The notes below the pieces were generated by a model. The model was given only the letters and a program-made list of their open reading frames with translations. It did no database searches and had not been told where the DNA came from. Shown piece after piece: positions 52,272 through 62,626 of a stretch of DNA of 64,000 nucleotides. The translations under genes and the position numbers were made by a program. The DNA is taken from positions 3,472,001 through 3,536,000 of the forward strand of contig NZ_CP077290.1 of assembly GCF_019047785.1 (NCBI RefSeq), written 5' to 3'. Position 1 is the first letter of the stretch. Each line of letters begins with the position of its first letter. This DNA is from Enterobacter cancerogenus (lineage in GTDB: Bacteria; Pseudomonadota; Gammaproteobacteria; Enterobacterales; Enterobacteriaceae).

Positions 52272-52613
52272 TATCACGCAGCGCATCAATGGAAAAAAGG
52301 AATATAACATCTTTTCCCCTGCTGGCGCGGGGTTTGCCTGAAACTTGTGATCCTTTGCACAGCGCTGGTGGTCCGGTAAATCCGATAATTAAGGTTTATC
52401 TTAATGGTGCGATATTGCGTGTCGCTTACAGGTTTAATCGGCAATAAAAACCATAAAAACCACGCCAATAAATAAGGTGTGAATCACATTAAATAATAGA
52501 AACCATAAAAACCATAGCGGCCATAAAAACTTCGCTTTTAATATGCCATTCCTCACATAAAGTAAGCCTTTGTGACTCTAAGCTCAACGGACAAAATAAC
52601 GAAGGGGCTTATT
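52272..52613. promoter_or_regulatory. Divergent citA-citS control region with three CCATAAAAAC repeats
   Basis: About 340 bases, very A+T-rich, without a gene. The 10-mer CCATAAAAAC occurs three times in direct orientation (52451-52460, 52503-52512, 52521-52530). CitB/DpiA-type regulators bind A+T-rich DNA, so these are the best candidate operators. A short palindrome GTGTGAATCACAT (52478-52490) lies between them; its half-sites resemble CRP sites but the spacing is too short. AAGGGG upstream of 52614 is the citS ribosome binding site. Confidence 0.6.
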
Positions 52614-53975
52614 ATGAGCACAACTGACAATTCATTCTCTGTTACCCACGACCCGATTGATATTCAACGGCCTTCGCTCAAAGAGCGCTGGTGGCATATT
52701 ATGGATACCTGGAAAGTCGGGATTATTCCGCTGCCGCTGTTTGTGCTGGCGGGCGTGCTGATCGCCATTGACTGCCTGGGCGGCAAGCTGCCGAGCGATA
52801 TCGTGGTGATGGTCGCCACGCTGGCATTCTTCGGCTTTGCCTGCGGCGAGTTTGGCAAACGTCTGCCGATTGTCGGCAAACTGGGCGCGGCGGCGATATG
52901 CGCCACTTTTATCCCGTCAGCGCTGGTCTACTACGGTCTGCTGCCGGACGTGGTGGTTGAATCCACCACCAAATTCTACAAATCCACCAACATTCTCTAC
53001 CTCTACATCTGCTGCATCATTGTCGGCAGCATCATGAGCATGAACCGCACGGTGCTGATTCAGGGCTTTCTGCGCATCTTCTTCCCGATGCTGTGCGGGG
53101 AAATCGTCGGCATGATTGTCGGGATGGGCGTCGGTCTGGCGCTGGGCCTGGAGCCGTTCCAGATCTTCTTCTTTATCATTCTGCCGATCATGGCGGGCGG
53201 CGTGGGGGAAGGGGCGATCCCGCTCTCCATTGGCTATGCCACCCTGCTGCATATGGATCAGGGCGTGGCGCTTGGTCGCGTGCTGCCGATGGTGATGCTC
53301 GGCGGCCTGACCGCCATCATCATCTCCGGCTGCCTGAACCAGCTCGGGAAACGCTACCCGCACCTGACCGGTGAAGGCCAGCTGATGCCAAACCGCGCCA
53401 ACGCCGATACTACCGTTTCGCAGCCTGCGTTCTCCGGTAAAGCGGATGTCACCACCATAGCCTCCGGCGCGCTGCTGGCGGTGCTGCTCTATATGCTCGG
53501 TATGCTCGGCCACAAGCTGATTGGCCTGCCTGCGCCGGTTGGCATGTTGTTTATGGCGGTGCTGGTGAAGCTCTGCAATGGCGCGTCGCCGCGCATTCTT
53601 GAAGGCTCGCAGGTGGTCTACAAATTCTTCCAGACGTCAGTAACGTATCCCATCCTCTTTGCCGTCGGCGTGGCGATCACCCCGTGGCACGAACTGGTTG
53701 CGGCATTCACCCTCAGCAACCTGCTGGTGATCGTCAGCACCGTCTCCGCGCTGGTGGCGACCGGGTTCTTCGTCGGCAAAAAGATTGGTATGCATCCGAT
53801 TGATGTCGCCATCGTCTCCTGCTGTCAGAGCGGGCAGGGCGGGACCGGCGACGTGGCGATTCTGACCGCAGGCAACCGCATGAGCCTGATGCCCTTCGCC
53901 CAGATTGCTACCCGTATCGGTGGGGCGATTAACGTCTCCGTCTCTCTGCTGATACTGGGCAACTTCCTCGTTTAA
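52614..53975 (+). CDS. citS: Na+/citrate symporter CitS (2-hydroxycarboxylate transporter)
   Basis: A 453-residue inner-membrane protein with about 11-12 helices and the two re-entrant-loop GGxG motifs of the 2HCT family (MAGGVGEGAIPLS near 207 and SGQGGTGDVAIL near 420). It imports citrate with sodium for anaerobic fermentation by the citrate lyase encoded downstream. The cytoplasmic N-terminus is polar, as in CitS of Klebsiella. The E. coli cit locus uses the antiporter CitT instead, so this operon is closer to the Klebsiella/Salmonella form. ATG 52614 has AAGGGG upstream. Confidence 0.93.
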   Translation: MSTTDNSFSVTHDPIDIQRPSLKERWWHIMDTWKVGIIPLPLFVLAGVLIAIDCLGGKLPSDIVVMVATLAFFGFACGEFGKRLPIVGKLGAAAICATFIPSALVYYGLLPDVVVESTTKFYKSTNILYLYICCIIVGSIMSMNRTVLIQGFLRIFFPMLCGEIVGMIVGMGVGLALGLEPFQIFFFIILPIMAGGVGEGAIPLSIGYATLLHMDQGVALGRVLPMVMLGGLTAIIISGCLNQLGKRYPHLTGEGQLMPNRANADTTVSQPAFSGKADVTTIASGALLAVLLYMLGMLGHKLIGLPAPVGMLFMAVLVKLCNGASPRILEGSQVVYKFFQTSVTYPILFAVGVAITPWHELVAAFTLSNLLVIVSTVSALVATGFFVGKKIGMHPIDVAIVSCCQSGQGGTGDVAILTAGNRMSLMPFAQIATRIGGAINVSVSLLILGNFLV

Positions 53976-53992
53976 GTCTTCAGGAAAAAACA

Positions 53993-54856
53993 ATGAAACT
54001 CGCAAGCTTTTTATATCAGGGTAAACGCAGCTACGGCATTGTCCAGGCCGACGGCATCATTGATTTAGGCCGCCGTCTGGGCGATCGCTACGCCGACCTC
54101 AAGGCGCTATTGCAGGGAAACGGGCTGGCGCAGGCTACCCGGTACCTTAACGATGCGGTCGATGTCCCGATGAGCGCCATCACCTTTTTACCGGTGATTG
54201 AGCAGCCGGAAAAAATCCTCTGCGTCGGCATGAACTACGCTGACAAGCGCAAGGAGTTTGACCAGCACAACCCGGCACCGACGCTATTTGTGCGCTTCCC
54301 GGACTCGCAGACCGGCCACAACGCGCCGGTGATCAAACCGCGCCACTCCCGCGAATTCGACTATGAGGGCGAGCTGGCGGTGATCGTCGGGAAAGGCGGG
54401 GAGAACATCAGCCGCGACGACGCCCTGCGCCACGTGGCGGGCTACAGCTGCTACATGGACGGCTCCGCCCGCGACTGGCAGCACACCTGGTTCACCGCCG
54501 GGAAAAACTGGCGTCAGACCGGGGCGTTTGGCCCGTGGATGGCGACGGCGGATGAGATCCCGGACCCGCACCAGCTGGCGATCCGCACCTGGCTGAATGG
54601 CCGCATGGTGCAGGAGGACAACACCAGCAGCATGATCCATAAGGTTGCGGAGCTGATCGAGTACATCAGCACCTTCACCCGCCTCAGCCCGGGGGATGTG
54701 ATCATCACCGGATCGCCGGGCGGCGTAGGGAAAAAGCGCAACCCGCCGCTGTTTATGAAAGAGGGGGATCGCATTGAGGTGGAGATCGAACACATCGGTC
54801 ATCTGAGCAACGTGATCGTCGAAGCGCCTGCCGTCGGGCTTGCGGCAGCACACTGA
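53993..54856 (+). CDS. Fumarylacetoacetate hydrolase-family protein in the citrate operon
   Basis: A 287-residue FAH-fold enzyme: N-terminal small domain (1-70), catalytic domain with ILCVGMNYADKRKEF, the metal-ligand region FDYEGELAVIVGKG and DGSARDWQ, and the end STFTRLSPGDVIITGSPGGVG. Members act on 2-oxo-acids, including oxaloacetate decarboxylases and tautomerases (FAHD1/FAHD2 types) and catechol-pathway hydrolases. Lying between citS and citC, with no oadGAB genes in the locus, it may process the oxaloacetate released by citrate lyase. Its activity cannot be fixed from sequence. Confidence 0.85.
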   Translation: MKLASFLYQGKRSYGIVQADGIIDLGRRLGDRYADLKALLQGNGLAQATRYLNDAVDVPMSAITFLPVIEQPEKILCVGMNYADKRKEFDQHNPAPTLFVRFPDSQTGHNAPVIKPRHSREFDYEGELAVIVGKGGENISRDDALRHVAGYSCYMDGSARDWQHTWFTAGKNWRQTGAFGPWMATADEIPDPHQLAIRTWLNGRMVQEDNTSSMIHKVAELIEYISTFTRLSPGDVIITGSPGGVGKKRNPPLFMKEGDRIEVEIEHIGHLSNVIVEAPAVGLAAAH

Positions 54857-54869
54857 GTAAGGCGGCAGC

Positions 54870-55892
54870 ATGCACTCTCACCCCATTGATTTTCGCCACA
54901 CCGTTGTGGCGAAACATCCGGAGCGGTTAAGCCAGATCCGCTACCTGCTGGCGGACAGCGGACTCGGGCTGGACAACGACATCACGCTGTTCGTCGAGGC
55001 CTGGTCCGGCACGCAGCTGGTGGGTTGCGCCGGGCTGGCCGCCAACGTCATTAAATGCGTGGCGGTTAACGAGCAGCTGCGCGGGGAAAACCTCAGCGCC
55101 CGGCTGCTGGCGGAAGTCGAGAATGCGGCGCTTGAACGCGGCCATTTTCACCTCTTCCTCTGCACCCGGCCATGCAACACGGAGCGCTTTGCCCGCAGCG
55201 GCTTCTGGCCGATTGCCCGGAGCGGGAATAACGCGGTACTGATGGAGAACACCCCGCAGGGGATCGCCCGCTACTGCCGCTCCCTTGGCGCGACGCGCAG
55301 AGCCGGAAAAAAGACGGGCGCGATCGTGATGAACGCCAATCCGTTCACGCTGGGCCACCGGCATCTGGTGGAGCAGGCGGCGGGGCAGTGCGACACGCTG
55401 CACCTGTTTGTGGTGCGCGAAGATGCGTCGTTTTTCCCGTTCAGCGCGCGGCTTGAGATGGTGCGTGCCGGCGTGGCGCATCTGCCGAACGTGGTGGTAC
55501 ACGAAGGCTCGCAGTACATCATCTCCCGGGCCACTTTTCCGGCTTACTTTCTGAAGGAGAGCGGCAAGGTGCAGCAGGCGTGGAGCGAAATCGACGTGCT
55601 GATCTTTCGGGACTTTATTGCCCCGGCGCTGGGGATCACCCATCGCTTTATCGGCTCCGAGCCGTTTTGCGATATCACCCGTCAGTACAACCAGACGCTG
55701 CACGACCTGCTTGCCTCGCACATTGAGGTGGTGGAGATGCCGCGCATAAAAGCGGCCGGTAATGCCATTTCGGCCTCGGAAGTGCGCCGTTTACTCAAGA
55801 CACAGCAGTTTTCCCGGATCCGGGAGATTGTCCCGGACTCCACCTTCACGCACCTCGAAACGCATTATCGCGAGCGTGCGGAAGTGGCATAA
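54870..55892 (+). CDS. citC: [Citrate lyase] acetate:SH-citrate lyase ligase
   Basis: A 340-residue enzyme that acetylates the phosphoribosyl-dephospho-CoA thiol of the CitD carrier with ATP and acetate, switching citrate lyase on. N-terminal GNAT-like domain (about 1-135; NEQLRGENLSARLLAEVE) and C-terminal nucleotidyltransferase domain with the (H/T)xGH motif NPFTLGHRHLVE and the ISASEVR block. AAGGCGG precedes the ATG. Order citC-D-E-F-X-G as in E. coli and Salmonella. Confidence 0.97.
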   Translation: MHSHPIDFRHTVVAKHPERLSQIRYLLADSGLGLDNDITLFVEAWSGTQLVGCAGLAANVIKCVAVNEQLRGENLSARLLAEVENAALERGHFHLFLCTRPCNTERFARSGFWPIARSGNNAVLMENTPQGIARYCRSLGATRRAGKKTGAIVMNANPFTLGHRHLVEQAAGQCDTLHLFVVREDASFFPFSARLEMVRAGVAHLPNVVVHEGSQYIISRATFPAYFLKESGKVQQAWSEIDVLIFRDFIAPALGITHRFIGSEPFCDITRQYNQTLHDLLASHIEVVEMPRIKAAGNAISASEVRRLLKTQQFSRIREIVPDSTFTHLETHYRERAEVA

Positions 55893-55908
55893 CGATCAGG
55901 AAACGAAA

Positions 55909-56202
55909 ATGAAAATTGTAAGGGAGGCGCTGGCCGGTACGCAGGAGTCCAGCGACCTGATGGTGAAAATCGCCCCCGCCAACGGCGAGCTGGAGATTGT
56001 CATCCACAGTGAAGTGATTAAGCAGTTTGGCGAGCAGATCCGCCAGGTGGTCAACGAGACATTGCGCGCCTTGAACGTGCGCCAGGGGTTGATCATGATT
56101 GAAGACAAAGGGGCGCTGGACTGTGTGATCCGCGCCCGGCTGCAAAGCGCGCTTCTGCGCGCCGCCGATGAGCAGGCAATCCACTGGGAGGCGCTGAAAT
56201 GA
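55909..56202 (+). CDS. citD: Citrate lyase acyl carrier protein (gamma subunit)
   Basis: A 97-residue acyl carrier protein. Ser14 ([13 protein letters not shown]) is the site that takes the 2'-(5''-triphosphoribosyl)-3'-dephospho-CoA group made by CitG and attached by CitX. The stop overlaps the citE start (ATGA). Typical length. Confidence 0.97.
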   Translation: MKIVREALAGTQESSDLMVKIAPANGELEIVIHSEVIKQFGEQIRQVVNETLRALNVRQGLIMIEDKGALDCVIRARLQSALLRAADEQAIHWEALK

Positions 56203-57074
56203 GCAAACTCCGCCGCAGTATGCTGTTCCTGCCCGGCGCCAACGCCGCCATGCTCTCCACCGCGTTTATCTACCGACCGGACTCCATCATGTTCGATCTG
56301 GAAGACGCGGTGGCCCTGCGCGAGAAAGACACCGCGCGCATGCTGGTGTTCCATGCCCTGCAACACCCGATGTATCAGGATATCGAAACCGTGGTGCGCA
56401 TTAACCCGCTGAGTACGCCGTTTGGCCTGCTGGATCTGGAGGCCGCCGTGCGGGCCGGGGTGGACGTGATCCGCCTGCCGAAAACCGACACCCCTGAAGA
56501 TGTGTATGAACTGGAAGGCCACCTTGAGCGCATCGAGCGTGAGTGCGGACGTGCGCCAGGTTCCACCCGCGTGATGGCGGCGATTGAATCGGCGGTTGGC
56601 GTGATCAACGCCGTGGCGATTGCCCGCAGCTCGCCGCGATTAATCGGCATCGCGCTGGCGGCCTTCGACTACGTGATGGACATGCAGACCGAGCGCGGTG
56701 ACGGCACCGAGCTGTTCTACGCCCGCTGTGCGGTGCTGCACGCGGCTCGCGCCGCCGGTATCGACGCTTTCGACGTGGTCTGGTCAGACGTTAATGACGA
56801 AGCGGGCTTCCTGCGCGAGGTCGAACTGATCCGCAAGATGGGCTTTAACGGTAAATCGCTGATCAACCCGCGCCAGATTGACCTGCTGCATAACGCCTAC
56901 GCGCCAACCCCACAGGAGGTAGAGCACGCGAAGCGGGTGATTGAAGCCGCGCAGGAGGGCGAGCGTAACGGCCTGGGCGTGGTCTCGCTCAACGGCAAAA
57001 TGGTCGATGCCCCGATTATTCACCATGCGCAGGTCGTGCTGGAACGCGCGGCGGCTTCCGGCGTGCGTCGGTAA
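56199..57074 (+). CDS. citE: Citrate lyase beta subunit (citryl-CoA/ACP lyase)
   Basis: A 291-residue TIM-barrel enzyme of the HpcH/CpcE aldolase family that splits citryl-ACP into acetyl-ACP and oxaloacetate. Visible blocks: [31 protein letters not shown] with the metal-binding acidic residues, [14 protein letters not shown] and [14 protein letters not shown]. Overlaps citD by 4 bases. Confidence 0.97.
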   Translation: MSKLRRSMLFLPGANAAMLSTAFIYRPDSIMFDLEDAVALREKDTARMLVFHALQHPMYQDIETVVRINPLSTPFGLLDLEAAVRAGVDVIRLPKTDTPEDVYELEGHLERIERECGRAPGSTRVMAAIESAVGVINAVAIARSSPRLIGIALAAFDYVMDMQTERGDGTELFYARCAVLHAARAAGIDAFDVVWSDVNDEAGFLREVELIRKMGFNGKSLINPRQIDLLHNAYAPTPQEVEHAKRVIEAAQEGERNGLGVVSLNGKMVDAPIIHHAQVVLERAAASGVRR

Positions 57075-57084
57075 GGATGACAGA

Positions 57085-58602
57085 ATGAATCAGACAGAAC
57101 TTCTCCATGTGAATTTCCCCCATCTGCGGGATCTTCAACCCTTTGATACCGCCCACAGCGCGACGCCGTGGCTGGCGGACGCTGACGCGAAGCACAACCG
57201 CAAACTGTGCGCCTCCCTCGAAGAGGCAGTGATGCGCAGCGGCCTGCAGGACGGTATGACGATCTCCTTCCACCACGCGTTTCGTGAAGGGGACCGGGTG
57301 ATCAATAGCGTCGTGGCGCTGCTGGCGCGGATGGGTTTCAAAAATCTGACCCTGGCCTCCAGCTCGCTGATGACCTGCAACGACGCGCTGATTGAGCATA
57401 TAAAGAGCGGCGTGATCACCCGGATTTACACCTCCGGGATGCGCGGCAGGCTGGCAGAGGCCATCTCCCACGGACTGATGGATGAGCCGGTGCAAATCCA
57501 CTCCCACGGCGGGCGCGTGAAGCTGCTCCAGGACGGCGAGCTGAACATCGACGTGGCGTTTCTTGGCGTGCCGTGCAGCGATGCGTTTGGCAATGCCAAC
57601 GGTACGCACGGCACCTCCTGCTGCGGCTCGCTGGGCTACGCGATGGTGGATGCGCATTATGCCCGCAAGGTGGTACTGCTGACCGAAGCGCTGGTGCCGT
57701 TCCCCAATATGCCCGCCAGCATCGTGCAGGATCGGGTGGACTATATCGTGCAGGTCGAGAGCGTCGGCGATCCGGCAAAAATTAGCGTTGGCGCGGCGCG
57801 CGTTACCAGCAACCCGCGCGAGCTGATGATCGCCCGCTATGCGGCGGACGTGATTGAACACTCCGGCTACTTCAGGCCGGGCTTCTCGATGCAGACCGGC
57901 TCCGGCGCGGCCGCTACAGCCTGCACGCGCTTTATGGAGGAGAAGATGGAGCGCAGCGGCGTGACGGCGCGCTTCGCCCTCGGCGGGATCACCGGCAGCC
58001 TGGTGGACCTGCATGAAAAGGGGCTTATCGACACGCTGCTCGACACCCAGTGCTTTGACGGACAGGCGGCGGCCTCGCTGGCGCGCAATCCGAAACACGT
58101 TGAGATCTCCACTAACGTCTACGCCAACCCCGGCAGCAAGGCGGCAAGCTGCGACCAGCTCGACGTGGTGATCCTCAGCGCCCTGGAAATTGACGTTGAG
58201 TTTAACGTCAACGTTATCACCGGCTCCGACGGCGTGATGCGCGGCGCATCCGGCGGGCACTGCGACGTGGCTGCGGCAGCCAACCTGACCATCGTGGTCG
58301 CGCCATTGCTGCGTAGCCGTATTCCCACGGTGGTGAAGCGCGTCACTACCCGCCTCACGCCGGGGGAGAGCATCGACGTGCTGGTGACCGATCACGGCAT
58401 CGCGGTGAACCCGGCCCGCCCGGAAATCCGCGAGCGCCTGCTGGCGGCGGGGCTGAAGATTGTGGATATCGATGCCCTGTACGCGCGGGCGATTTCCCTG
58501 ACCGGCGTGCCAAAGCCCATTGCATTTACCGACAAAATTGTTGGGGTGATCCGCTATCGCGACGGCAGCGTGATCGACACCGTAAGACAGGTTAAGGAGT
58601 GA
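57085..58602 (+). CDS. citF: Citrate lyase alpha subunit (acetyl-ACP:citrate ACP transferase)
   Basis: A 505-residue CoA-transferase-fold enzyme exchanging acetate for citrate on CitD. Two related halves; blocks include ISFHHAFREGDRVIN, FLGVPCSDAFGNANGTHG and the C-terminal GSDGVMRGASGGHCD. Length as in E. coli (510). ATG 57085, 10 bases after citE. Confidence 0.98.
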   Translation: MNQTELLHVNFPHLRDLQPFDTAHSATPWLADADAKHNRKLCASLEEAVMRSGLQDGMTISFHHAFREGDRVINSVVALLARMGFKNLTLASSSLMTCNDALIEHIKSGVITRIYTSGMRGRLAEAISHGLMDEPVQIHSHGGRVKLLQDGELNIDVAFLGVPCSDAFGNANGTHGTSCCGSLGYAMVDAHYARKVVLLTEALVPFPNMPASIVQDRVDYIVQVESVGDPAKISVGAARVTSNPRELMIARYAADVIEHSGYFRPGFSMQTGSGAAATACTRFMEEKMERSGVTARFALGGITGSLVDLHEKGLIDTLLDTQCFDGQAAASLARNPKHVEISTNVYANPGSKAASCDQLDVVILSALEIDVEFNVNVITGSDGVMRGASGGHCDVAAAANLTIVVAPLLRSRIPTVVKRVTTRLTPGESIDVLVTDHGIAVNPARPEIRERLLAAGLKIVDIDALYARAISLTGVPKPIAFTDKIVGVIRYRDGSVIDTVRQVKE

Positions 58603-58604
58603 AT

Positions 58605-59144
58605 ATGACGACAGCGACACCCGTGCGCGCGGGTGTCGGCCTGGACGAGGTGCTGGCGGCGAAAGAGCGCCGTGCAGCACGCCAGGCTGACATGCTTGCG
58701 CATTATCACCAGCCGGTAATTTCCCTCACGCTGGTCACCCCGGGGGAGATCAAAGACAGCCTGCGCTATCGCAACACCATGGGCGTGGCGCTCCAGATGT
58801 GTGACCAGCTGCTGTGGGAAAACCGCTGGCAGGTGCTGGATCGCCAGGTGCTGTGGCTGCCCACCGGGCCGGAAGCCCTGTGGTGCGTGGCCCATCCGGC
58901 GGCGGAAATCAAAGCTCACTGCGCGACGCTGGAGCAAACGCACCCGCTCGGCAGGTTGTGGGACCTCGATGTGATCTGCCCTCAGCACGGCCATGTCGGG
59001 CGGCAGTCGCTGGGGGCGCACCTCAGACGCTGCCTGATTTGCGACGCGCCCGCGCACGCCTGTTCACGCTCGCGCAAGCATCCCGTCGGGCAGGTGGTAG
59101 CCCGTGTGGAGAAGATGATTGATGATTGGTTTGCTCGCGACTAA
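58605..59144 (+). CDS. citX: Apo-citrate lyase phosphoribosyl-dephospho-CoA transferase
   Basis: A 179-residue nucleotidyltransferase that joins the prosthetic group to Ser14 of CitD. Family blocks: RQADMLAHYHQPVISLTLVTPGEIK and GRLWDLDVICPQHG, with the DLDV acidic pair. AAGGAG lies 5 bases before ATG 58605; the gene end overlaps citG by 23 bases. Confidence 0.95.
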   Translation: MTTATPVRAGVGLDEVLAAKERRAARQADMLAHYHQPVISLTLVTPGEIKDSLRYRNTMGVALQMCDQLLWENRWQVLDRQVLWLPTGPEALWCVAHPAAEIKAHCATLEQTHPLGRLWDLDVICPQHGHVGRQSLGAHLRRCLICDAPAHACSRSRKHPVGQVVARVEKMIDDWFARD

Positions 59145-59925
59145 CCCGCGCCCGGTAGCGGTGCCCGCGCTTGCCGAGGAGGCGCTGTGGCAGGAGCTGG
59201 CGCTAACGCCCAAGCCGGGGCTGGTGGACCGGCTAAACAACGGCTCCCATCGCGATATGGATCATGCCCTGTTTGTTCGCAGCATTGAGGCGATTTCGCC
59301 GTGGTTTTCACGGTTCGCCGCGCTGGGGGCGCAGCATGCGGATCAACCCGCCGTTGAGCAGCTGCGGATTATCCGCCCGATGGGGATCGCCTGCGAGCAG
59401 GCCATGTATGCCGCCACCCACGGCGTGAATACGCATAAAGGGGGCATTTTCGCGCTCGGCCTGCTCTGTTTCGCTGCCGGGCGTGTGAAAAATCTCTGTG
59501 CAGACAGCCTCTGCTGTGAGGTGAGTAACATCTGTCGTGGACTGGTGGCGCGGGAACTTGCCGGGCGCAGCGGGCAGGCAACGGCGGGTGAGCGGCACTA
59601 TCAGCAGTATGGTTTAACCGGCGCGCGCGGCGAGGCGGAGAGCGGCTTTGCCACGGTGCGCAGGGCGCTGGCCGGATGGACAGGGCGTTCGCTTCACGAG
59701 CTGCTGCTGCGCCTGATGGCGATAAATCAGGACAGCAATCTGGTGTCGCGCGGCGGCATTGAAGGGTTATGCTACGTGCAGGGCTATGCGCGGGAACTGC
59801 TGGTGAACGGCTGGGATCGTGATGCGTTGCTTAAGATGGATAAGGCGTTAATTGAACGGAACTTAAGCCCCGGCGGCAGCGCGGATTTGCTGTCGGTGGG
59901 GTGGGTGCTGTCTGCCATAAAATAG
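59122..59925 (+). CDS. citG: Triphosphoribosyl-dephospho-CoA synthase
   Basis: A 267-residue enzyme making the citrate lyase prosthetic group precursor from ATP and dephospho-CoA. Family blocks: LTPKPGLVDRLNNGSHRDMDH, ATHGVNTHKGGIFALGLL and NQDSNLVSRGG. ATG 59122 has GGAG about 10 bases upstream inside citX; TTG 59119 is an alternative. Last gene of the cit operon; a REP pair follows at once. Confidence 0.96.
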   Translation: MIGLLATNPRPVAVPALAEEALWQELALTPKPGLVDRLNNGSHRDMDHALFVRSIEAISPWFSRFAALGAQHADQPAVEQLRIIRPMGIACEQAMYAATHGVNTHKGGIFALGLLCFAAGRVKNLCADSLCCEVSNICRGLVARELAGRSGQATAGERHYQQYGLTGARGEAESGFATVRRALAGWTGRSLHELLLRLMAINQDSNLVSRGGIEGLCYVQGYARELLVNGWDRDALLKMDKALIERNLSPGGSADLLSVGWVLSAIK

Positions 59926-60000
59926 CCGGGTGGCGCTAACGCTTACCCGGCCTACGAACGGTGTTTTTGTAGGCCCGGTAAGGCGAAGCCGCCACCGGGC
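59925..60000. repeat. REP pair (BIME-like) between citG and nupG
   Basis: Two inverted REP units (GCCGGGTGGCGCTAACGCTT, continuing ACCCGGCCTAC; and GTAGGCCCGGTAAGGCGAAG, continuing CCGCCACCGGGC) joined by 13 bases, between convergent genes. Likely protects mRNA 3' ends and may bind gyrase or IHF, as known for enterobacterial BIMEs. Confidence 0.9.
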
Positions 60001-60007
60001 ACAACAG

Positions 60008-61264
60008 TTAATGCGCTATCGGCTGCGCACCGTTTGGCACACGCACGTGCTTGTACTTGAACAGCGCGATGAACGCGAAGAACAGCACCAGCGAGTATGC
60101 GGCGAAGATCAGCCACACCGGCTGCCAGTCGGTAATGCCGTTGGTGGTGTACATCTCAACCACTTTACCGCTCACCACGCCGCCCAGAATACAGCCGAAG
60201 CCGTTGGTCATCATCAGGAACATGCCCTGCGCGCTGGCGCGGATTTCAGGTTTCACCTCTTTCTCGACAAACACCGAACCGGAGATGTTGAAGAAGTCGA
60301 AGGCGCAGCCGTAAACAATCATCGACAGAACCAGCAGTACGGTGCCGAACGGGCTTGGATCGCCGTAGGCGAACAGGCCGAAGCGCAGCATCCACGCAAA
60401 AATACTGATCAGCATGACGTTCTTGATGCCGTAGCGGCTCAGGAAGAACGGGATGGTCAGGATGAACAGCGTCTCGGAGATCTGCGAGATGGACATCATC
60501 ACCGACGCGTGCTCAACGATAAAGCTCCCGGAAAACAGCGGGTTATTATCGAAGCTGTGCAGGAAGGTGTTGCCGAACATGTTGGTGATCTGCAGCTCTG
60601 CGCCCAGCAGCATGGAGAAGATAAAGAAGATCGCCATACGTTTGTTTTTAAACAGCGCAAAGGCGTCCAGACCGAGCATGGTGCTCCAGCTCTGGTTCTT
60701 CTGCTGGTTAGAGACCGGAATGTGCGGCAGCGTCAGGGTAAACAGCGCCAGCACCACGGAGAGCGCAGCCCCGATGTACAACTGCATGTGGCTCAGCTCG
60801 AAGCCCGCGAAGCTCACGCCCCACATCGCCATGATAAAGCCGATGGTGCCCCAGATACGGATAGGCGGGAAATCGGTAACGATATCCAGGCCCGCGGATT
60901 TCAGGCGGTAATAGGAGATGGTGTTGATCAGGCCAAGCGTTGGCATATAGGCCAGCGAGTTAAGCAGGATCACCATGAACATCGCCCCCGGTGTGGTCAC
61001 TTCGGCCGCCATAAACAGCGTCCCCGCGCCCACCAGATGGCAAAGCATGTAGAGCCATTTCGCACTCAGCCACTTATCCGCCACGATACCCAGCAGCGTT
61101 GGCATGAAAACAGCCGCAATACCGAGCGAGCTGTAGACGGCACCGATTGACGCACCATCGAACTTGAGCGTCACAAACATATAGGAGCCGAGTGTAGTCA
61201 GCCAGCTTCCCCACAGGCAGAACTGCAGAAACGACAATATTTTAAGCTGCAGCTTAAGGTTCAT
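60008..61264 (-). CDS. nupG: Nucleoside:H+ symporter NupG
   Basis: A 418-residue major-facilitator protein with 12 helices, the same length as E. coli NupG and matching from MNLKLQLKILSFLQFCLWGSWLTTLG to the C-terminal FKYKHVRVP. It imports purine and pyrimidine nucleosides with protons. ATG 61264 has AGGAAAG upstream; a longer frame to 61333 is not supported. A DeoR-type palindrome lies 31 bases upstream. Confidence 0.97.
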   Translation of the reverse strand: MNLKLQLKILSFLQFCLWGSWLTTLGSYMFVTLKFDGASIGAVYSSLGIAAVFMPTLLGIVADKWLSAKWLYMLCHLVGAGTLFMAAEVTTPGAMFMVILLNSLAYMPTLGLINTISYYRLKSAGLDIVTDFPPIRIWGTIGFIMAMWGVSFAGFELSHMQLYIGAALSVVLALFTLTLPHIPVSNQQKNQSWSTMLGLDAFALFKNKRMAIFFIFSMLLGAELQITNMFGNTFLHSFDNNPLFSGSFIVEHASVMMSISQISETLFILTIPFFLSRYGIKNVMLISIFAWMLRFGLFAYGDPSPFGTVLLVLSMIVYGCAFDFFNISGSVFVEKEVKPEIRASAQGMFLMMTNGFGCILGGVVSGKVVEMYTTNGITDWQPVWLIFAAYSLVLFFAFIALFKYKHVRVPNGAQPIAH

Positions 61265-61294
61265 GTTACTTTCCTCACAAGTGAGCGGGAGATA

Positions 61295-61310
61295 TGTTGT
61301 TATAAGAACA
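61295..61310 (-). promoter_or_regulatory. Candidate DeoR operator before nupG
   Basis: 16-bp near-palindrome, TGTTCTTATAACAACA on the minus strand, similar to the DeoR consensus TGTTAGAATTCTAACA at both ends. E. coli nupG is controlled by DeoR, CytR and CRP. Further upstream a TCACA half-site (minus strand, near 61411-61426) could be part of a CRP site. By-eye match. Confidence 0.4.
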
Positions 61311-61451
61311 TTCAGGGTTGTTATTTGATGCAATTCTATCAGCAGGAGAGATTATGTTTTGTTACCTCCCGCAAAAAAATGCAATCCACATTAATTTGCA
61401 GATTAAATTGTGATGCAAATAAGGTTTTTGTATGGGTTGGGAAGTCTGTTC

Positions 61452-61499
61452 CCCCTCACCCTGCCCTCTCCCCTGTGGGGAGAGGGTTAGGGTGAGGGG
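61452..61499. repeat. Long GC-rich palindrome between nupG and mltC
   Basis: About 22-bp arms (CCCCTCACCCT.CCCTCTCCCC and its near-perfect complement GGGGAGAGGG..AGGGTGAGGGG) with a TGT loop, 8 bases from the mltC stop. This motif is a dispersed intergenic palindrome of enterobacteria and would act as mltC transcript end on the minus strand. Confidence 0.8.
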
Positions 61500-61507
61500 A
61501 GAGAGGC

Positions 61508-62611
<1,104 letters not shown>

Positions 62612-62626
62612 TTAGTCGTTGCTTTC

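Noticed and set aside
52478..52490. GTGTGAATCACAT as a CRP site
   Set aside because: The TGTGA and TCACA half-sites are separated by one base instead of six.
57016..58680. 554-codon open frame antisense to citF
   Set aside because: GC-rich antisense shadow; His/Arg/Ala-rich translation without family pattern, while citF on the other strand is complete.
59930..61150. 406-codon open frame antisense to nupG, starting in a REP element
   Set aside because: Highly charged His/Gln/Glu-rich translation, begins inside a repeat; nupG on the other strand is a full orthologue.
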